This document shows positions 31,579 through 39,878 of a stretch of 64,000 nt of DNA, one piece after another. The notes beneath the pieces were generated by a model. The model saw only the letters and a list, made by a program, of their open reading frames with translations. It was not told the origin of the DNA and did no database searches. The position numbers and the translations under genes are program-made. This stretch comes from Streptomyces sp. CB02058 (GTDB taxonomy: Bacteria; Actinomycetota; Actinomycetes; Streptomycetales; Streptomycetaceae), in NCBI RefSeq assembly GCF_001905505.1, contig NZ_LIPG01000003.1, positions 558,001 through 622,000 of the forward strand, written 5' to 3'. Numbering within the stretch: the first letter of the stretch is position 1; the number at the start of each line of letters is the position of its first letter.

Positions 31579-32805
31579 GTGCCCGACCAGACCGATGTCG
31601 TCATCTGTGAGCCGCTGCGCACACCCATCGGGCGTTTCGGCGGCGCGTTCGCCCAGCAGACGCCCGCCGCGCTCGCCGCACGCGTCATCGCCGAGGTCGT
31701 CGCCCGTACGGGAATCGATCCCGACCGGGTGGACGAGGTGATCCTCGGGCACGCCTACCCCTCGTCCGAGGCACCCGCCATCGGCCGCGTCGCCGCCCTG
31801 GACGCCGGACTCCCCGACACCGTCACCGGCGTCCAGACCGACCGGCGCTGCGGCTCCGGCCTCCAGGCCGTCCTCGACGCCGCCATGCAGATCCGGTCCG
31901 GATTCAGCGACGTCGTCATCGCCGGCGGCGTCGACGTCATGAGCGCCGCGCCGTACTACACGCACGACGGACGCTGGGGCATCAAGGGCCCCGGCCTTCA
32001 GCTCCACGACTCGCTGGCCAGGGGGCGGGTCACCGCGGGCGGCATCCACCACCCCGTACCCGGCGGCATGATCGAGACCGCGGAGAACCTCCGCAGGGCC
32101 TACGCGATCAGCCGCGCCGACCAGGACGCCCTCGCCCTGCGCTCTCAGGCCCGCACCGCCCGCGCCGTGGAGGAAGGGCGCTACGACGCCGAGATGGTCC
32201 CGGTCACCGTGCGCACGCGCAAGGGCGAGACGGTCGTCTCGGCCGACGAGCACCCCCGCCCCGACACCACCGCCGAGCAGCTCGCCGCACTGCGGCCCAT
32301 CATGGCCAAGACCGACCCCGAGGCCACCGTCACCGCGGGCAACGCGAGCGGCCAGAACGACGCTGCCGCCGCCTGCCTGGTCACCAGCGCGGCCACCGCC
32401 GAACGGCTCGGGCTCACCCCGCTCGTCCGTCTCGTCTCCTTCGCCCGCGCGGGTGTCCCCGCCGCGACGATGGGCATCGGCCCCGTCCCGGCCACCCACG
32501 CGGCCCTCGGCCGCGCCGGACTCACCCTCGCCGACCTCGACCTGATCGAGATCAACGAGGCCTTCGCCGCCCAGGTCCTGGCCTGCACCCGCGAACTCGG
32601 CCTCGGCGAGAAGGACCACGAGCAGCGGATCAACATCAACGGATCCGGTGTCTCGCTCGGCCACCCGGTCGGCGCCACCGGCGCCCGCATCCTCGCCACC
32701 CTCAGCCGTGAGATGCACCGCAGCGAGGCGCGCTACGGCCTGGAGACCATGTGCATCGGCGGCGGCCAGGGCCTCGCCGCGGTCTTCGAACGCATCGCCG
32801 CCTGA
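31579..32805 (+). CDS. thiolase (acetyl-CoA C-acyltransferase)
   Basis: 408 residues. The acyl-accepting cysteine is C91 in DRRCGSGLQ, with H362 in GHPVGATG and the second cysteine C392 in CIGGGQG. INEAFAAQVLA is also conserved. It cleaves a 3-ketoacyl-CoA to acetyl-CoA and a shortened acyl-CoA, which fits the neighbouring 3-hydroxyacyl-CoA dehydrogenase, hydratase and CoA-transferase. GTG 31579 follows AAAGGTG; an upstream in-frame extension lacks family similarity. First gene of a plus-strand operon with the transporter and hydratase. Confidence 0.93.
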   Translation: MPDQTDVVICEPLRTPIGRFGGAFAQQTPAALAARVIAEVVARTGIDPDRVDEVILGHAYPSSEAPAIGRVAALDAGLPDTVTGVQTDRRCGSGLQAVLDAAMQIRSGFSDVVIAGGVDVMSAAPYYTHDGRWGIKGPGLQLHDSLARGRVTAGGIHHPVPGGMIETAENLRRAYAISRADQDALALRSQARTARAVEEGRYDAEMVPVTVRTRKGETVVSADEHPRPDTTAEQLAALRPIMAKTDPEATVTAGNASGQNDAAAACLVTSAATAERLGLTPLVRLVSFARAGVPAATMGIGPVPATHAALGRAGLTLADLDLIEINEAFAAQVLACTRELGLGEKDHEQRININGSGVSLGHPVGATGARILATLSREMHRSEARYGLETMCIGGGQGLAAVFERIAA

Positions 32806-32810
32806 CCGGT

Positions 32811-32842
32811 CCGTCCCCTTTCCGTCCCCCCTTTCCGTCCCC
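32811..32842. repeat. three CCGTCCCC repeats in a C-rich spacer
   Basis: CCGTCCCC begins at 32811, 32822 and 32835 in the 125-nt spacer between thiolase and transporter genes. It is pyrimidine-rich on the coding strand. It is probably only a low-complexity spacer. Confidence 0.5.
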
Positions 32843-32930
32843 TCTCCACCACGCGACCCAAGGCGTCTCGGGCGACGCCGGGTCCGCCGTGTCCCCATCC
32901 GCTTGATCGACGAAGTTCACGGGAGCCACC

Positions 32931-34274
32931 ATGAGTGCGACCACCGCATCCGCACGCGAGCGAACGAAAGCCGCCAACCGCGCAGGTTTCGGAGCCTTCA
33001 TCGGCTCGACCATCGAGTGGTTCGACTTCTACATCTACGGAACCGCGGCAGCGCTCGTCTTCGACAAGGTGTTCTTCCCGGAACTCGAAGGCCCCATAGG
33101 CACCCTGGTCGCCTTCGCCACCTTCTGGGTCGGTTTCCTCGCCCGCCCCCTCGGCGGCATCATCTTCGGCCACTACGGCGACCGCCTCGGCCGCAAGAAG
33201 ACCCTGGTCATCACCCTGCTGATGATGGGCATCTCGACCACGGCGATCGGCCTGCTGCCCGGCTACGCCTCCATCGGCATCGCCGCCCCGATCCTGCTGG
33301 TCTGCATCCGCATGATCCAGGGCATCGGCCTCGGCGGCGAATGGGGCGGCTCCGTCCTGATCGCCTCCGAGCACGCCCCCAAGGGCAAGTCGGTGCTGTA
33401 CGGGGCGTTCGCCCAGCAGGGCTCGCCCGTCGGCAACACCCTCTCCACGGTGAGCTTCCTCGCCATCAGCCAGCTGCCCGACGAGGCCTTCGTCTCCTGG
33501 GGCTGGCGCGTGCCCTTCCTCGCCTCCGCCGCGCTCGTCATGGTCGGCCTGCTCGTCCGCCTGAAGGTCGCCGAGTCCCCGGCCATGGCCAAGATCATCG
33601 AGAAGAAGGAAGTCGTCAAGCTCCCGCTGACCGAGGTCCTCCGCAGCCACCCCATGCTGATCGTCCTCGGCATCGGCGCCTGCACCATCGGTCTGTCCGC
33701 GACGTACTTCAAGTCGACGTTCGCCCTGTCCTGGGCCACCACCTCGCTCGACTTCGACCGCAGCTCGTTCCTGACGATCATCCTGGTCGCCAACATCACC
33801 CAGATCATCGTCCAGCCCTTCGGTGCCGTCATCGCCACGAAGATGAAGAGCTGGTCCCGCGCGGTCCTCGTGATGCTGGTGCCGGAACTGATCCTGATGC
33901 CGGTGATGTTCGTCCTCATCAACACCGAGAACTACGGCCTCGCGATGCTCGGTGTCTCCGTCGCCACGATCCCGCACTGCCTCTACTACGCGGCGCTCGC
34001 CGGCATGCTCGCCAGCCGCTTCCCGGCCCACCTGCGTTACACCGGCATCTCGCTCTGCTACCAGCTCTGCGGCACCCTGCTCGGCGGCACCACCCCGATC
34101 ATCGGCCAGTTCCTGCTCAACAGGACCGGCTCCATCACCGCCGTCATCGCCTACGCCGTCTTCCAGGTCGCGCTGACCCTGGGCTGCATGCTCCTCCTGC
34201 TGAAGCGCCCCAACCACGACGAGCAGGCCGCCGAGCCCGTTGCCGCGCCCCGCACCGCGCCCGTCACCGCCTGA
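32931..34274 (+). CDS. MHS-family MFS proton symporter (organic acid uptake)
   Basis: 447 residues with twelve predicted membrane segments. The metabolite:H+ symporter marks are clear: GSTIEWFDFYIYGTAAALVF in helix 1 and GHYGDRLGRKKTL in the loop after helix 2, then GIGLGGEWGGSVLIASEHAP. Known family members import shikimate, alpha-ketoglutarate, proline/betaine and other acids. As it sits between thiolase and hydratase genes, it probably brings in the acid that the CoA-transferase activates. GGGAG precedes ATG 32931. Confidence 0.92.
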   Translation: MSATTASARERTKAANRAGFGAFIGSTIEWFDFYIYGTAAALVFDKVFFPELEGPIGTLVAFATFWVGFLARPLGGIIFGHYGDRLGRKKTLVITLLMMGISTTAIGLLPGYASIGIAAPILLVCIRMIQGIGLGGEWGGSVLIASEHAPKGKSVLYGAFAQQGSPVGNTLSTVSFLAISQLPDEAFVSWGWRVPFLASAALVMVGLLVRLKVAESPAMAKIIEKKEVVKLPLTEVLRSHPMLIVLGIGACTIGLSATYFKSTFALSWATTSLDFDRSSFLTIILVANITQIIVQPFGAVIATKMKSWSRAVLVMLVPELILMPVMFVLINTENYGLAMLGVSVATIPHCLYYAALAGMLASRFPAHLRYTGISLCYQLCGTLLGGTTPIIGQFLLNRTGSITAVIAYAVFQVALTLGCMLLLLKRPNHDEQAAEPVAAPRTAPVTA

Positions 34275-34304
34275 CCGCCCGCCCCCGCAGAACGGAGTAC
34301 CGCC

Positions 34305-34763
34305 ATGCCGCTGACCGCGCACGGCATCCCGGAGATCCTCGCCCTCGGCGGGCGCGACCTCGGGCGCTCGGAGTGGAAGGAGGTCACCCAGGAGCTCATC
34401 GACGCCTACGCGTTCGTCTCCGGTGACCACCAGTGGATCCACACCGACACCGAACGCGCCGCCGCCGGCCCGTACGGGCGCACCATCGCCCACGGCTACA
34501 TGATCCTGAGCTGGGGCATCCCGATGTTCGGCGAACTGCTCCAGGTGAGCGGCGTGGGCCGCGCGCTCAACTACGGCGTCAACCGGGTCCGTCACCCCGC
34601 CCCCGTCCCCGTCGGCAGCCGCGTGCGCCTGCACGCCGCCGTCACCGGGGTGACCGAGGTCGCCCGGGGCGGCGTCCAGATGACACGGGGCTTCACCTTC
34701 GAGCTGGAGGGCTCGGAGAAGCCGGCCTGTGTCGCCGAGTCGCTGACGCACTTCTATCCGTAG
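34305..34763 (+). CDS. MaoC-like enoyl-CoA hydratase
   Basis: 152 residues, a single hot-dog fold of the MaoC/R-hydratase family. The active-site motif is FVSGDHQWIHTD with the catalytic Asp and His, followed by GRTIAHGYMILSW and NYGVNRVRHPAPVPVGSRVRL. It hydrates an enoyl-CoA, the step before the 3-hydroxyacyl-CoA dehydrogenase encoded in the opposite arm. GGAG lies 8 nt before ATG 34305. Last gene of its operon; a bidirectional terminator follows. Confidence 0.92.
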   Translation: MPLTAHGIPEILALGGRDLGRSEWKEVTQELIDAYAFVSGDHQWIHTDTERAAAGPYGRTIAHGYMILSWGIPMFGELLQVSGVGRALNYGVNRVRHPAPVPVGSRVRLHAAVTGVTEVARGGVQMTRGFTFELEGSEKPACVAESLTHFYP

Positions 34764-34786
34764 GACCCCTGCGGTACCCGCGCGAA

Positions 34787-34821
34787 AAGGCGCCCGCCCG
34801 GAACTCCCGGGCGGGCGCCTT
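34787..34821. terminator. bidirectional terminator between convergent operons
   Basis: A perfect 15-bp stem (AAGGCGCCCGCCCGG and its complement) with a 5-nt loop. The A/T ends allow it to work in both directions, closing the MaoC operon and the nan minus-strand operon. Confidence 0.85.
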
Positions 34822-34835
34822 CGTGCCGTGCCCCG

Positions 34836-36296
34836 CTATACGGCGCGGCCGGCCTTCTCCGGCTCAGGGGCCCTGACCGGCTCGGCCAGATGGTCCGCCT
34901 GCGCGTCCGGGTCCATCATCCGGTTCAGCCGGGCCGGCACGTCGAAGCCGACGAGCAGCACCACGATCACCGTCCCCGCGAACGTCAGCACCGCGAGCGC
35001 CTGCCCCAGGTCCATCCCGGACGCCAGATGCGCACCGAGCACCGGGGCCACCGCACCGCCCAACGCTCCTACGTTGTACGTGAAGCCGAGCGCGGCACCC
35101 CGGCTCGCGGTCGGGAAGTGGCCGCCGATGTACCGCGGCAGCAGCCCGGAGATGCCGAAGCTGGTGGCCTGGAGCAGGAACAGCAGACACCCCAGCACCA
35201 GCAGGTTGTCCTTCACGGCGAACACCGGGTAGACGAAGGCCAGCGAGGCCAGCAGCGTCAGCGCGTACGCCTTCCTCGCCCCGATCCGGTCGCCCAGGAA
35301 GCCCGCGGTCCAGCAGCCGACCATGGTTCCGAAGCCCGCGAAGTAGAGGACGTCGGTGACCTGGTCGGTGGTGTAGCCCAGCTCCGTCTTGAGATACGTG
35401 GGGAGCAGGGCCTGGATCGGCCAGGAGTAGAGGAACGCGAAGAACAGCGTCACGATCATCGACACGTACAGGAGCCATCCCCGCCGTCCGCCCAGCTGCA
35501 CGGCGAACGCCGCGAGGGCGAGACCCGCCACCACCGACAGCACCGGTACGAGGCTCTCGCCGCCCGGGGTGAAGACCAGGAAGAGCGAGAGCGTGGCGGC
35601 CACCCCGAGGACGGTGTTGACGACGGCGAGGCGCGGGGTCCTGAACAGCGGCCGGAAGGGGTTGGGCCTGGCGCCCCGGTCCGCGACCTCCGCGGTCCAC
35701 TCCTCGGCCTCCGGCAGGGCCCGCCGCATCCACAGCGCGACCGCGATGGGGACCAGGCCGAGGTAGAACATCCAGCGCCAGCCGAGCGAGGGAACCACCC
35801 AGTTGTAGACCTGGGCGGCGAGCACCGAGCCGACGGAGAAGCCCGATATCAGGAAGCCGCTCGCCCGGCTGCGGACACGCGCCGGCCAGCTCTCCATGAC
35901 GTACGTGGCGCTCGCGCTGTACTCACCGGCCATGCCCATGCCGATGGCCAGCCGGGCGGCGAAGAGGCTGTGGTAGTTCCAGGCGAAGCCGCAGGCGAAG
36001 GTGCCCAGCGAGTAGAGCAGGATGCTCAGCACCATCGAGATCTTGCGGCCGTACCGGTCGCCGATGGCTCCCAGGACGGCGCCGCCCAGCCAGCGGGTGA
36101 TGAAGGCGCCGGAGATCAGGCTGGCGGCCTGGACCGTGCTCAGCCCGAAGTCGTCGCTGATCTCGGTGAGCACCAGCGTGATCAGGACGAAGTCGAAACC
36201 GTCGAGGACATAGCCGATCCAGGCGGCGAAGAAGGACTTCCACTGGGTACCGCTCACCTCGCGGTACCAGGGGAGCGTGGAGGGGGATTTCTGCAC
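34836..36296 (-). CDS. nanT: NanT-type sialic acid MFS transporter
   Basis: 486 residues. It matches E. coli NanT as I remember it over long stretches: PWYREVSGTQWKSFFAAWIG at the start, YVLDGFDFVLITLVLTEI, TVQAASLISGAFITRWLGG, GDRYGRKISMV and GMGMAGEYSASATYVMESWP. The extra segments around residues 225-285 fit the NanT insertion. It takes up N-acetylneuraminate with protons. It is the last gene of a minus-strand operon read nanA, ROK kinase, nanE, nanT; the gap after nanE is 68 nt. Confidence 0.92.
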   Translation of the reverse strand: MQKSPSTLPWYREVSGTQWKSFFAAWIGYVLDGFDFVLITLVLTEISDDFGLSTVQAASLISGAFITRWLGGAVLGAIGDRYGRKISMVLSILLYSLGTFACGFAWNYHSLFAARLAIGMGMAGEYSASATYVMESWPARVRSRASGFLISGFSVGSVLAAQVYNWVVPSLGWRWMFYLGLVPIAVALWMRRALPEAEEWTAEVADRGARPNPFRPLFRTPRLAVVNTVLGVAATLSLFLVFTPGGESLVPVLSVVAGLALAAFAVQLGGRRGWLLYVSMIVTLFFAFLYSWPIQALLPTYLKTELGYTTDQVTDVLYFAGFGTMVGCWTAGFLGDRIGARKAYALTLLASLAFVYPVFAVKDNLLVLGCLLFLLQATSFGISGLLPRYIGGHFPTASRGAALGFTYNVGALGGAVAPVLGAHLASGMDLGQALAVLTFAGTVIVVLLVGFDVPARLNRMMDPDAQADHLAEPVRAPEPEKAGRAV

Positions 36297-36364
36297 GGTG
36301 CGCTCCTGGTGCGGGGACGGTGTCCGGGTCTCCGGGCGGCCGTCCCCCGTGGTGAGGGGATTGC

Positions 36365-37045
36365 TCAGGGCCGGGCGAGGCCGGCGACGAAGCGGGAGGT
36401 CAGGGCGGTGGGAGCGGTGATGGCCGTACCGACCACGACGCTGTGGGCGCCGCGGGCGAGTGCCTCGGCAGCCTCCTCGGGGGTATTGATACGTCCTTCG
36501 GCCACGACCGGTACAGAGACCGCGGCCGAGAGAGATGTCACAAGGTCCAGATCGGGGCCGGTCCGCTCCGGCGTCCCCGGCACGTAACCGGACAGGGTCG
36601 TCGAGACGAAGTCCGCCCCCTGCCCGGCGGCGGTGATCCCCTCGGCGAGCGTGGAGACGTCGGCCATGACCAGGGCGCCCGCCGCGTGCACGGCGGTGAC
36701 CAGCTCGGTGAAGGTCGAGCCGTCCGGGCGCGGCCGGTCGGTGGCGTCCGCGGCCACGACCGTCGCTCCGGCCTCGACGATCGCCAGGGCGTGCCGGACC
36801 GTGGGGGTGATGTAGACGCCGGTGTCGCCGTCCTTCCAGAGGCCGATGACCGGGAGGTCCACGGCGGCGGCGATCGCGGCGACCACCTCCGGCTCGTTGG
36901 CCCGGATCGCGGCTGCGCCTCCGGCGACGGCGGAGAGGGCGAGGCGTACGAGGGTGGAGGTCTCCCGCATCGGGTCGCCGGGGGGCGCCTGGCAGGAGAC
37001 GATCAGCCGGCCCCGGAGGTCGCCGGCCAGATCCTGTGAGGTCAT
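36365..37045 (-). CDS. nanE: N-acetylmannosamine-6-phosphate 2-epimerase
   Basis: 226 residues, a TIM-barrel NanE: RLIVSCQAPPGDPMRE, AIRANEPEVVAAI, VIGLWKDGDTGVYITP with the catalytic lysine (K71), VAADATDRPRPDG and VVAEGRINTPEEAAEALARGAHSVVVG with the phosphate site. It converts ManNAc-6-P to GlcNAc-6-P. The nagA and nagB genes that would follow are not in the window. Its ATG overlaps the kinase stop by 4 nt. Confidence 0.95.
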   Translation of the reverse strand: MTSQDLAGDLRGRLIVSCQAPPGDPMRETSTLVRLALSAVAGGAAAIRANEPEVVAAIAAAVDLPVIGLWKDGDTGVYITPTVRHALAIVEAGATVVAADATDRPRPDGSTFTELVTAVHAAGALVMADVSTLAEGITAAGQGADFVSTTLSGYVPGTPERTGPDLDLVTSLSAAVSVPVVAEGRINTPEEAAEALARGAHSVVVGTAITAPTALTSRFVAGLARP

Positions 37046-38055
37046 CGGAGTGCTCCCGGGTGGTGGAGGGGAAGGGTGGCGGTCAGAGCGGCGGCGCCCA
37101 GCACGGCGGCGTCGTGACCGAGGAGAGGGGGCTCGGGGACGAGCCCGCGCAGCGGTGGCATCAGTTCGGCGGCGAAGGCGGCCGCGAGCGCGTCGCCGTA
37201 CAGCGCGCCGATCCGGGGGACCCCGCCGCCGACGACGACCCGGTCGGGGCCGAGCGCGTTGGCGAGACCGCCGAGGACCCGGCCGGCGGCCGTGGCCCCC
37301 GTGGTGACGGCGTGCACGGCGGCCTGTTCGCCCCGGGCGGCACGGGCGGCGACGGTTTCGAGCCGGTTCACCGGGGTGCCGGTGAGCCGCCCGTAGTACG
37401 CGGCGATGCCCGGACCCGAGGCGATGACCTCCAGATGTCCGGTGGCGCCGCAGGTGCAGGGCAGCCCCGCCGCCTCCGCGCTGGGCAGATGGCCGAGGTG
37501 GCCGGCGATGCCCGCCGCGCCGTGCAGCATCCGCCCGTCGACGGCGAGGGCACCGCCCACCCCGGTCCCGATCGCGGCGAACAGCAGCGAGCCGCGGCCG
37601 TCCGCCAGCGCGGCGAGCTCCGGCCCCGCGGTGGCGCGCACGTCGTTGTCGCAGGCCACGGGGAGACCGGTGCGGTCCGCGAGGCCCGCGGCCAGCGCGG
37701 TGCCCGCCCAGCCGCTGATCGAGTCGGTGGCACTGGTGACCGTGCCGCTGCGGGGGTCGACGACTCCTGCCGCCGCGATGCCGAGCGCCGTGGCCCGGCG
37801 GCCGGGGTCAACCTCGGCCGCCGCCGCGGCGAGCGCGTCGAGCACCGCCGCCGCACCGTCCCTGGCCGGGGTGGGCCGGGTGTGCCTGGCCAGCACCCGG
37901 CCGTCGGCGGCGCAGAGGGCCGCCGCGATCTTCGTGCCGCCGAGGTCGAGGCCGATCACCGTGGGCCCGGCCGCCGCCGCGCCGGCCGTGCCGGTGTCCG
38001 CCGGGCCCGTGTCCGGCATGCCGGTGGCACCGGCGCTCATCGGACCGGTCTTCAT
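37042..38055 (-). CDS. nanK: ROK-family kinase, probable N-acetylmannosamine kinase
   Basis: 337 residues. The ATP phosphate site is IGLDLGGTKIAAALC, the catalytic region CDNDVRATAGPELA with D of the DNDV motif, and the zinc motif GHLGHLP...CTCGATGHLE. In the usual CxCGxxGCxE motif the third cysteine is here a histidine (C-T-C-G-A-T-G-H-L-E), which could still bind zinc. The role in phosphorylating ManNAc follows from its place between nanA and nanE. ATGA overlaps join it to both neighbours. The first 30 residues are a Gly/Ala-rich tail, so a start a few codons later is possible. Confidence 0.88.
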   Translation of the reverse strand: MKTGPMSAGATGMPDTGPADTGTAGAAAAGPTVIGLDLGGTKIAAALCAADGRVLARHTRPTPARDGAAAVLDALAAAAAEVDPGRRATALGIAAAGVVDPRSGTVTSATDSISGWAGTALAAGLADRTGLPVACDNDVRATAGPELAALADGRGSLLFAAIGTGVGGALAVDGRMLHGAAGIAGHLGHLPSAEAAGLPCTCGATGHLEVIASGPGIAAYYGRLTGTPVNRLETVAARAARGEQAAVHAVTTGATAAGRVLGGLANALGPDRVVVGGGVPRIGALYGDALAAAFAAELMPPLRGLVPEPPLLGHDAAVLGAAALTATLPLHHPGALR

Positions 38056-39011
38056 CGGACCGGCGGCAGGCCGGCGCCGCGCAGCCGATCGGCGACGAGG
38101 GCGACGGACTCGGCGGAGAGCGGGAGCTGCGGGAACGCGGTGGCCCCGTTGTCGATGACACCGAGCAGCTGGAGCGCCGCCTTGAAGGACCCGAGCGCCG
38201 AGGAGCTGCGGCCCATGTCCTGCTCCGGGCCGACGTCCACCATGGCGAACAGCTCGACGAGCCGCTCCTGCTCGCGGGCGGCGAGCGCCCAGTCACCGGC
38301 GCGCGCGGCCTCGTACAGCCGGACGTAGCCGACCGGGTCGACGTTGCCGATACCGGGCACCACACCGTCGGCACCGGCCAGCAGGGCCGCGTCCACGGTG
38401 AGTTCGGAACCGGTCAGCACGCTGAAGTGCGGCACGGGGCCCTCGGCCCGGCCCTCGCGCCCGCCGAGCTCCACGATCAGCCTGCGCAGCCCGCCCTCGT
38501 CGCCGCTGCTGTCCTTCAGGCCGGCGAGGGTGCCGTCCTCGGCGAGCTCGCGCACCAGCGCGGCGGAGAGCTTGGAGTGCACGGCCACCGGGATGTCGTA
38601 GGCGAACAGCGGCAGGTCCACGGCGGCGCGCAGCCGCCGGAAGTGCGCGGCGATCTCCTTCGGGTGCGTACGCGTGTAGAAGGGGGCGGTCGCGACGAGG
38701 GCGTCCGCGCCGAGCTTCTCGGCGGTCCGGGCGTGCTCGGTGACCCGGGCCGTCGTCGTGTCGATGACTCCGGCCAGGACCGGGACGCGCCCGGCGGCCG
38801 CGGCGACCACGGTCTCCAGCGCGGTGGCGCGCTGGGCGTCGGTCAGATAGGCGACCTCGCTGGTCGAACCGAGGGCGAAGAGCCCGTGCACGCCGCCGTC
38901 GACGAGGTGGCCGACGAGCCGGGTCAGGGAGGCCGTGTCGACCTGGCCACGGTCGTCGAGCGGGGTGCAGACCGGCGGTACGACGCCGTGCAGCGGTGCG
39001 GTCAGAGGCAT
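38052..39011 (-). CDS. nanA: N-acetylneuraminate lyase / DapA-family aldolase (copy 1)
   Basis: 319 residues of the DHDPS/NAL TIM-barrel family. GSTSEVAYL at 48-56 is the carboxylate-binding loop, Y138 lies in AYDIPVAVHSK, and the Schiff-base lysine is K166 in AGLKDSSGD. The active-site residues alone do not separate lyase from dihydrodipicolinate synthase, but the operon with nanE, a ROK kinase and nanT makes sialic acid cleavage to ManNAc and pyruvate the likely role. First gene of the minus-strand operon. Its upstream region holds the operator GACGTAAGATGTCCT. Confidence 0.88.
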   Translation of the reverse strand: MPLTAPLHGVVPPVCTPLDDRGQVDTASLTRLVGHLVDGGVHGLFALGSTSEVAYLTDAQRATALETVVAAAAGRVPVLAGVIDTTTARVTEHARTAEKLGADALVATAPFYTRTHPKEIAAHFRRLRAAVDLPLFAYDIPVAVHSKLSAALVRELAEDGTLAGLKDSSGDEGGLRRLIVELGGREGRAEGPVPHFSVLTGSELTVDAALLAGADGVVPGIGNVDPVGYVRLYEAARAGDWALAAREQERLVELFAMVDVGPEQDMGRSSSALGSFKAALQLLGVIDNGATAFPQLPLSAESVALVADRLRGAGLPPVR

Positions 39012-39080
39012 GGTGAAGAGCTCCAGCTCGGTCGGTACGCGGTCCGTGTCGCCGGAATAGGAGGCGGGACCGGGACGTGG

Positions 39081-39095
39081 GACGTAAGATGTCCT
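39081..39095. promoter_or_regulatory. nan-locus operator 1 (GACGTAAGATGTCCT)
   Basis: Differs by one base from GACGTCAGATGTCCT at 43687-43701. It lies between the divergent nanA operon and a GntR gene, 70 nt from the nanA start. It overlaps the weak palindrome AAGA-N9-TCTT at 39087-39103. A FadR-type GntR protein encoded in this locus is the expected binder. Confidence 0.65.
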
Positions 39096-39176
39096 ATGTC
39101 TTGGCTCACCTTAAACAGATGCCCCGGCGGCCGGTCAAGAGGTGCCGGCGGCCGACGACCCCCCAGGAGGACCGTT

Positions 39177-39878
39177 GTGGCCCGCCCCACCATGGCTCAG
39201 GACATCGAGCGAAGGATCAAGGAACTGATCCTCGAACGCAGGCTCGGGCCGGGCGATCCGCTGCCCACCGAGACCGAGCTGATGGAGCTGTTCTCGGCCG
39301 GCCGGGTCTCGGTGCGCGAGGCGCTCAAGGCGCTCCAGGCCATGAACGTCGTCGAGATCCGGCGGGGTTACGGGACCTTCGTCGGCTCGCTGTCGCTGTC
39401 GCCCTTCGCCGAGGGGCTCGCCTTCAGGGCGGCCGTCCGGCACCGGCAGGGAGAGCCGGGTCTGCTGGAGCTGATGAAGGTGCGCGAGGCGCTGGAGACC
39501 GGGCTCGTCGGAGCCGTCACCGCCGGAGTCCCCGCGGAGGACCTCGCCGTGATGAGGGCCCTCGTCGCGACGATGGAGGCCGAGGCCGCCGGCGGCGGCC
39601 GGGTCGCCCGGGCCACCGACCGGGCCTTCCACCTCGCGCTCTACGCCTCGCTCGACAACCACCTCCTCAGCGAGGTGCTGGACGCGTTCTGGGCGGCCAT
39701 GGACCGGGTGCGCGAGGACATGGACGACGGCCACCAGGACCCGGCCGTCACCTGCGCCCAGCACCACGAGATCGTCGAGGCGGTCGCGGCGGCCGACGGC
39801 GCACGCGCGGTGCGCGCGATGCGCACCCACTTCGACGGCATCCGGGGCCGGCTCGACCCTCAGTCCGTGTCCGCGTAG
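39177..39878 (+). CDS. FadR-type GntR regulator (candidate NanR 1)
   Basis: 233 residues. The winged helix occupies residues 1-75 (IERRIKELILERRLGPGDPLPTE, SAGRVSVREALKALQAMNVVEIRRGYGTFV). The all-helical FCD effector domain follows (LLELMKVREALETGLVG, DRAFHLALYASLDNHLLSEVLDAFW, QHHEIVEAVAAADGARAVRAMRTHFDGI) with the His/Asp residues that bind metal in this class. GTG 39177 has AGGAGG with a 6-nt spacer. Divergent from nanA and facing operator 1. It probably represses the locus and is released by a sialic acid metabolite. Confidence 0.9.
   Translation: MARPTMAQDIERRIKELILERRLGPGDPLPTETELMELFSAGRVSVREALKALQAMNVVEIRRGYGTFVGSLSLSPFAEGLAFRAAVRHRQGEPGLLELMKVREALETGLVGAVTAGVPAEDLAVMRALVATMEAEAAGGGRVARATDRAFHLALYASLDNHLLSEVLDAFWAAMDRVREDMDDGHQDPAVTCAQHHEIVEAVAAADGARAVRAMRTHFDGIRGRLDPQSVSA

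Noticed and set aside
29500..32805. Naming the CoA-transferase and thiolase genes pcaIJF of the beta-ketoadipate pathway
   Set aside because: Subunit A is too long and its motifs fit the glutaconate/IpdA group; no ring-cleavage gene is in the window.
38052..39011. Dihydrodipicolinate synthase for lysine biosynthesis
   Set aside because: The fold fits, but the operon with nanE, a ROK kinase and nanT makes a sialic acid lyase much more likely.
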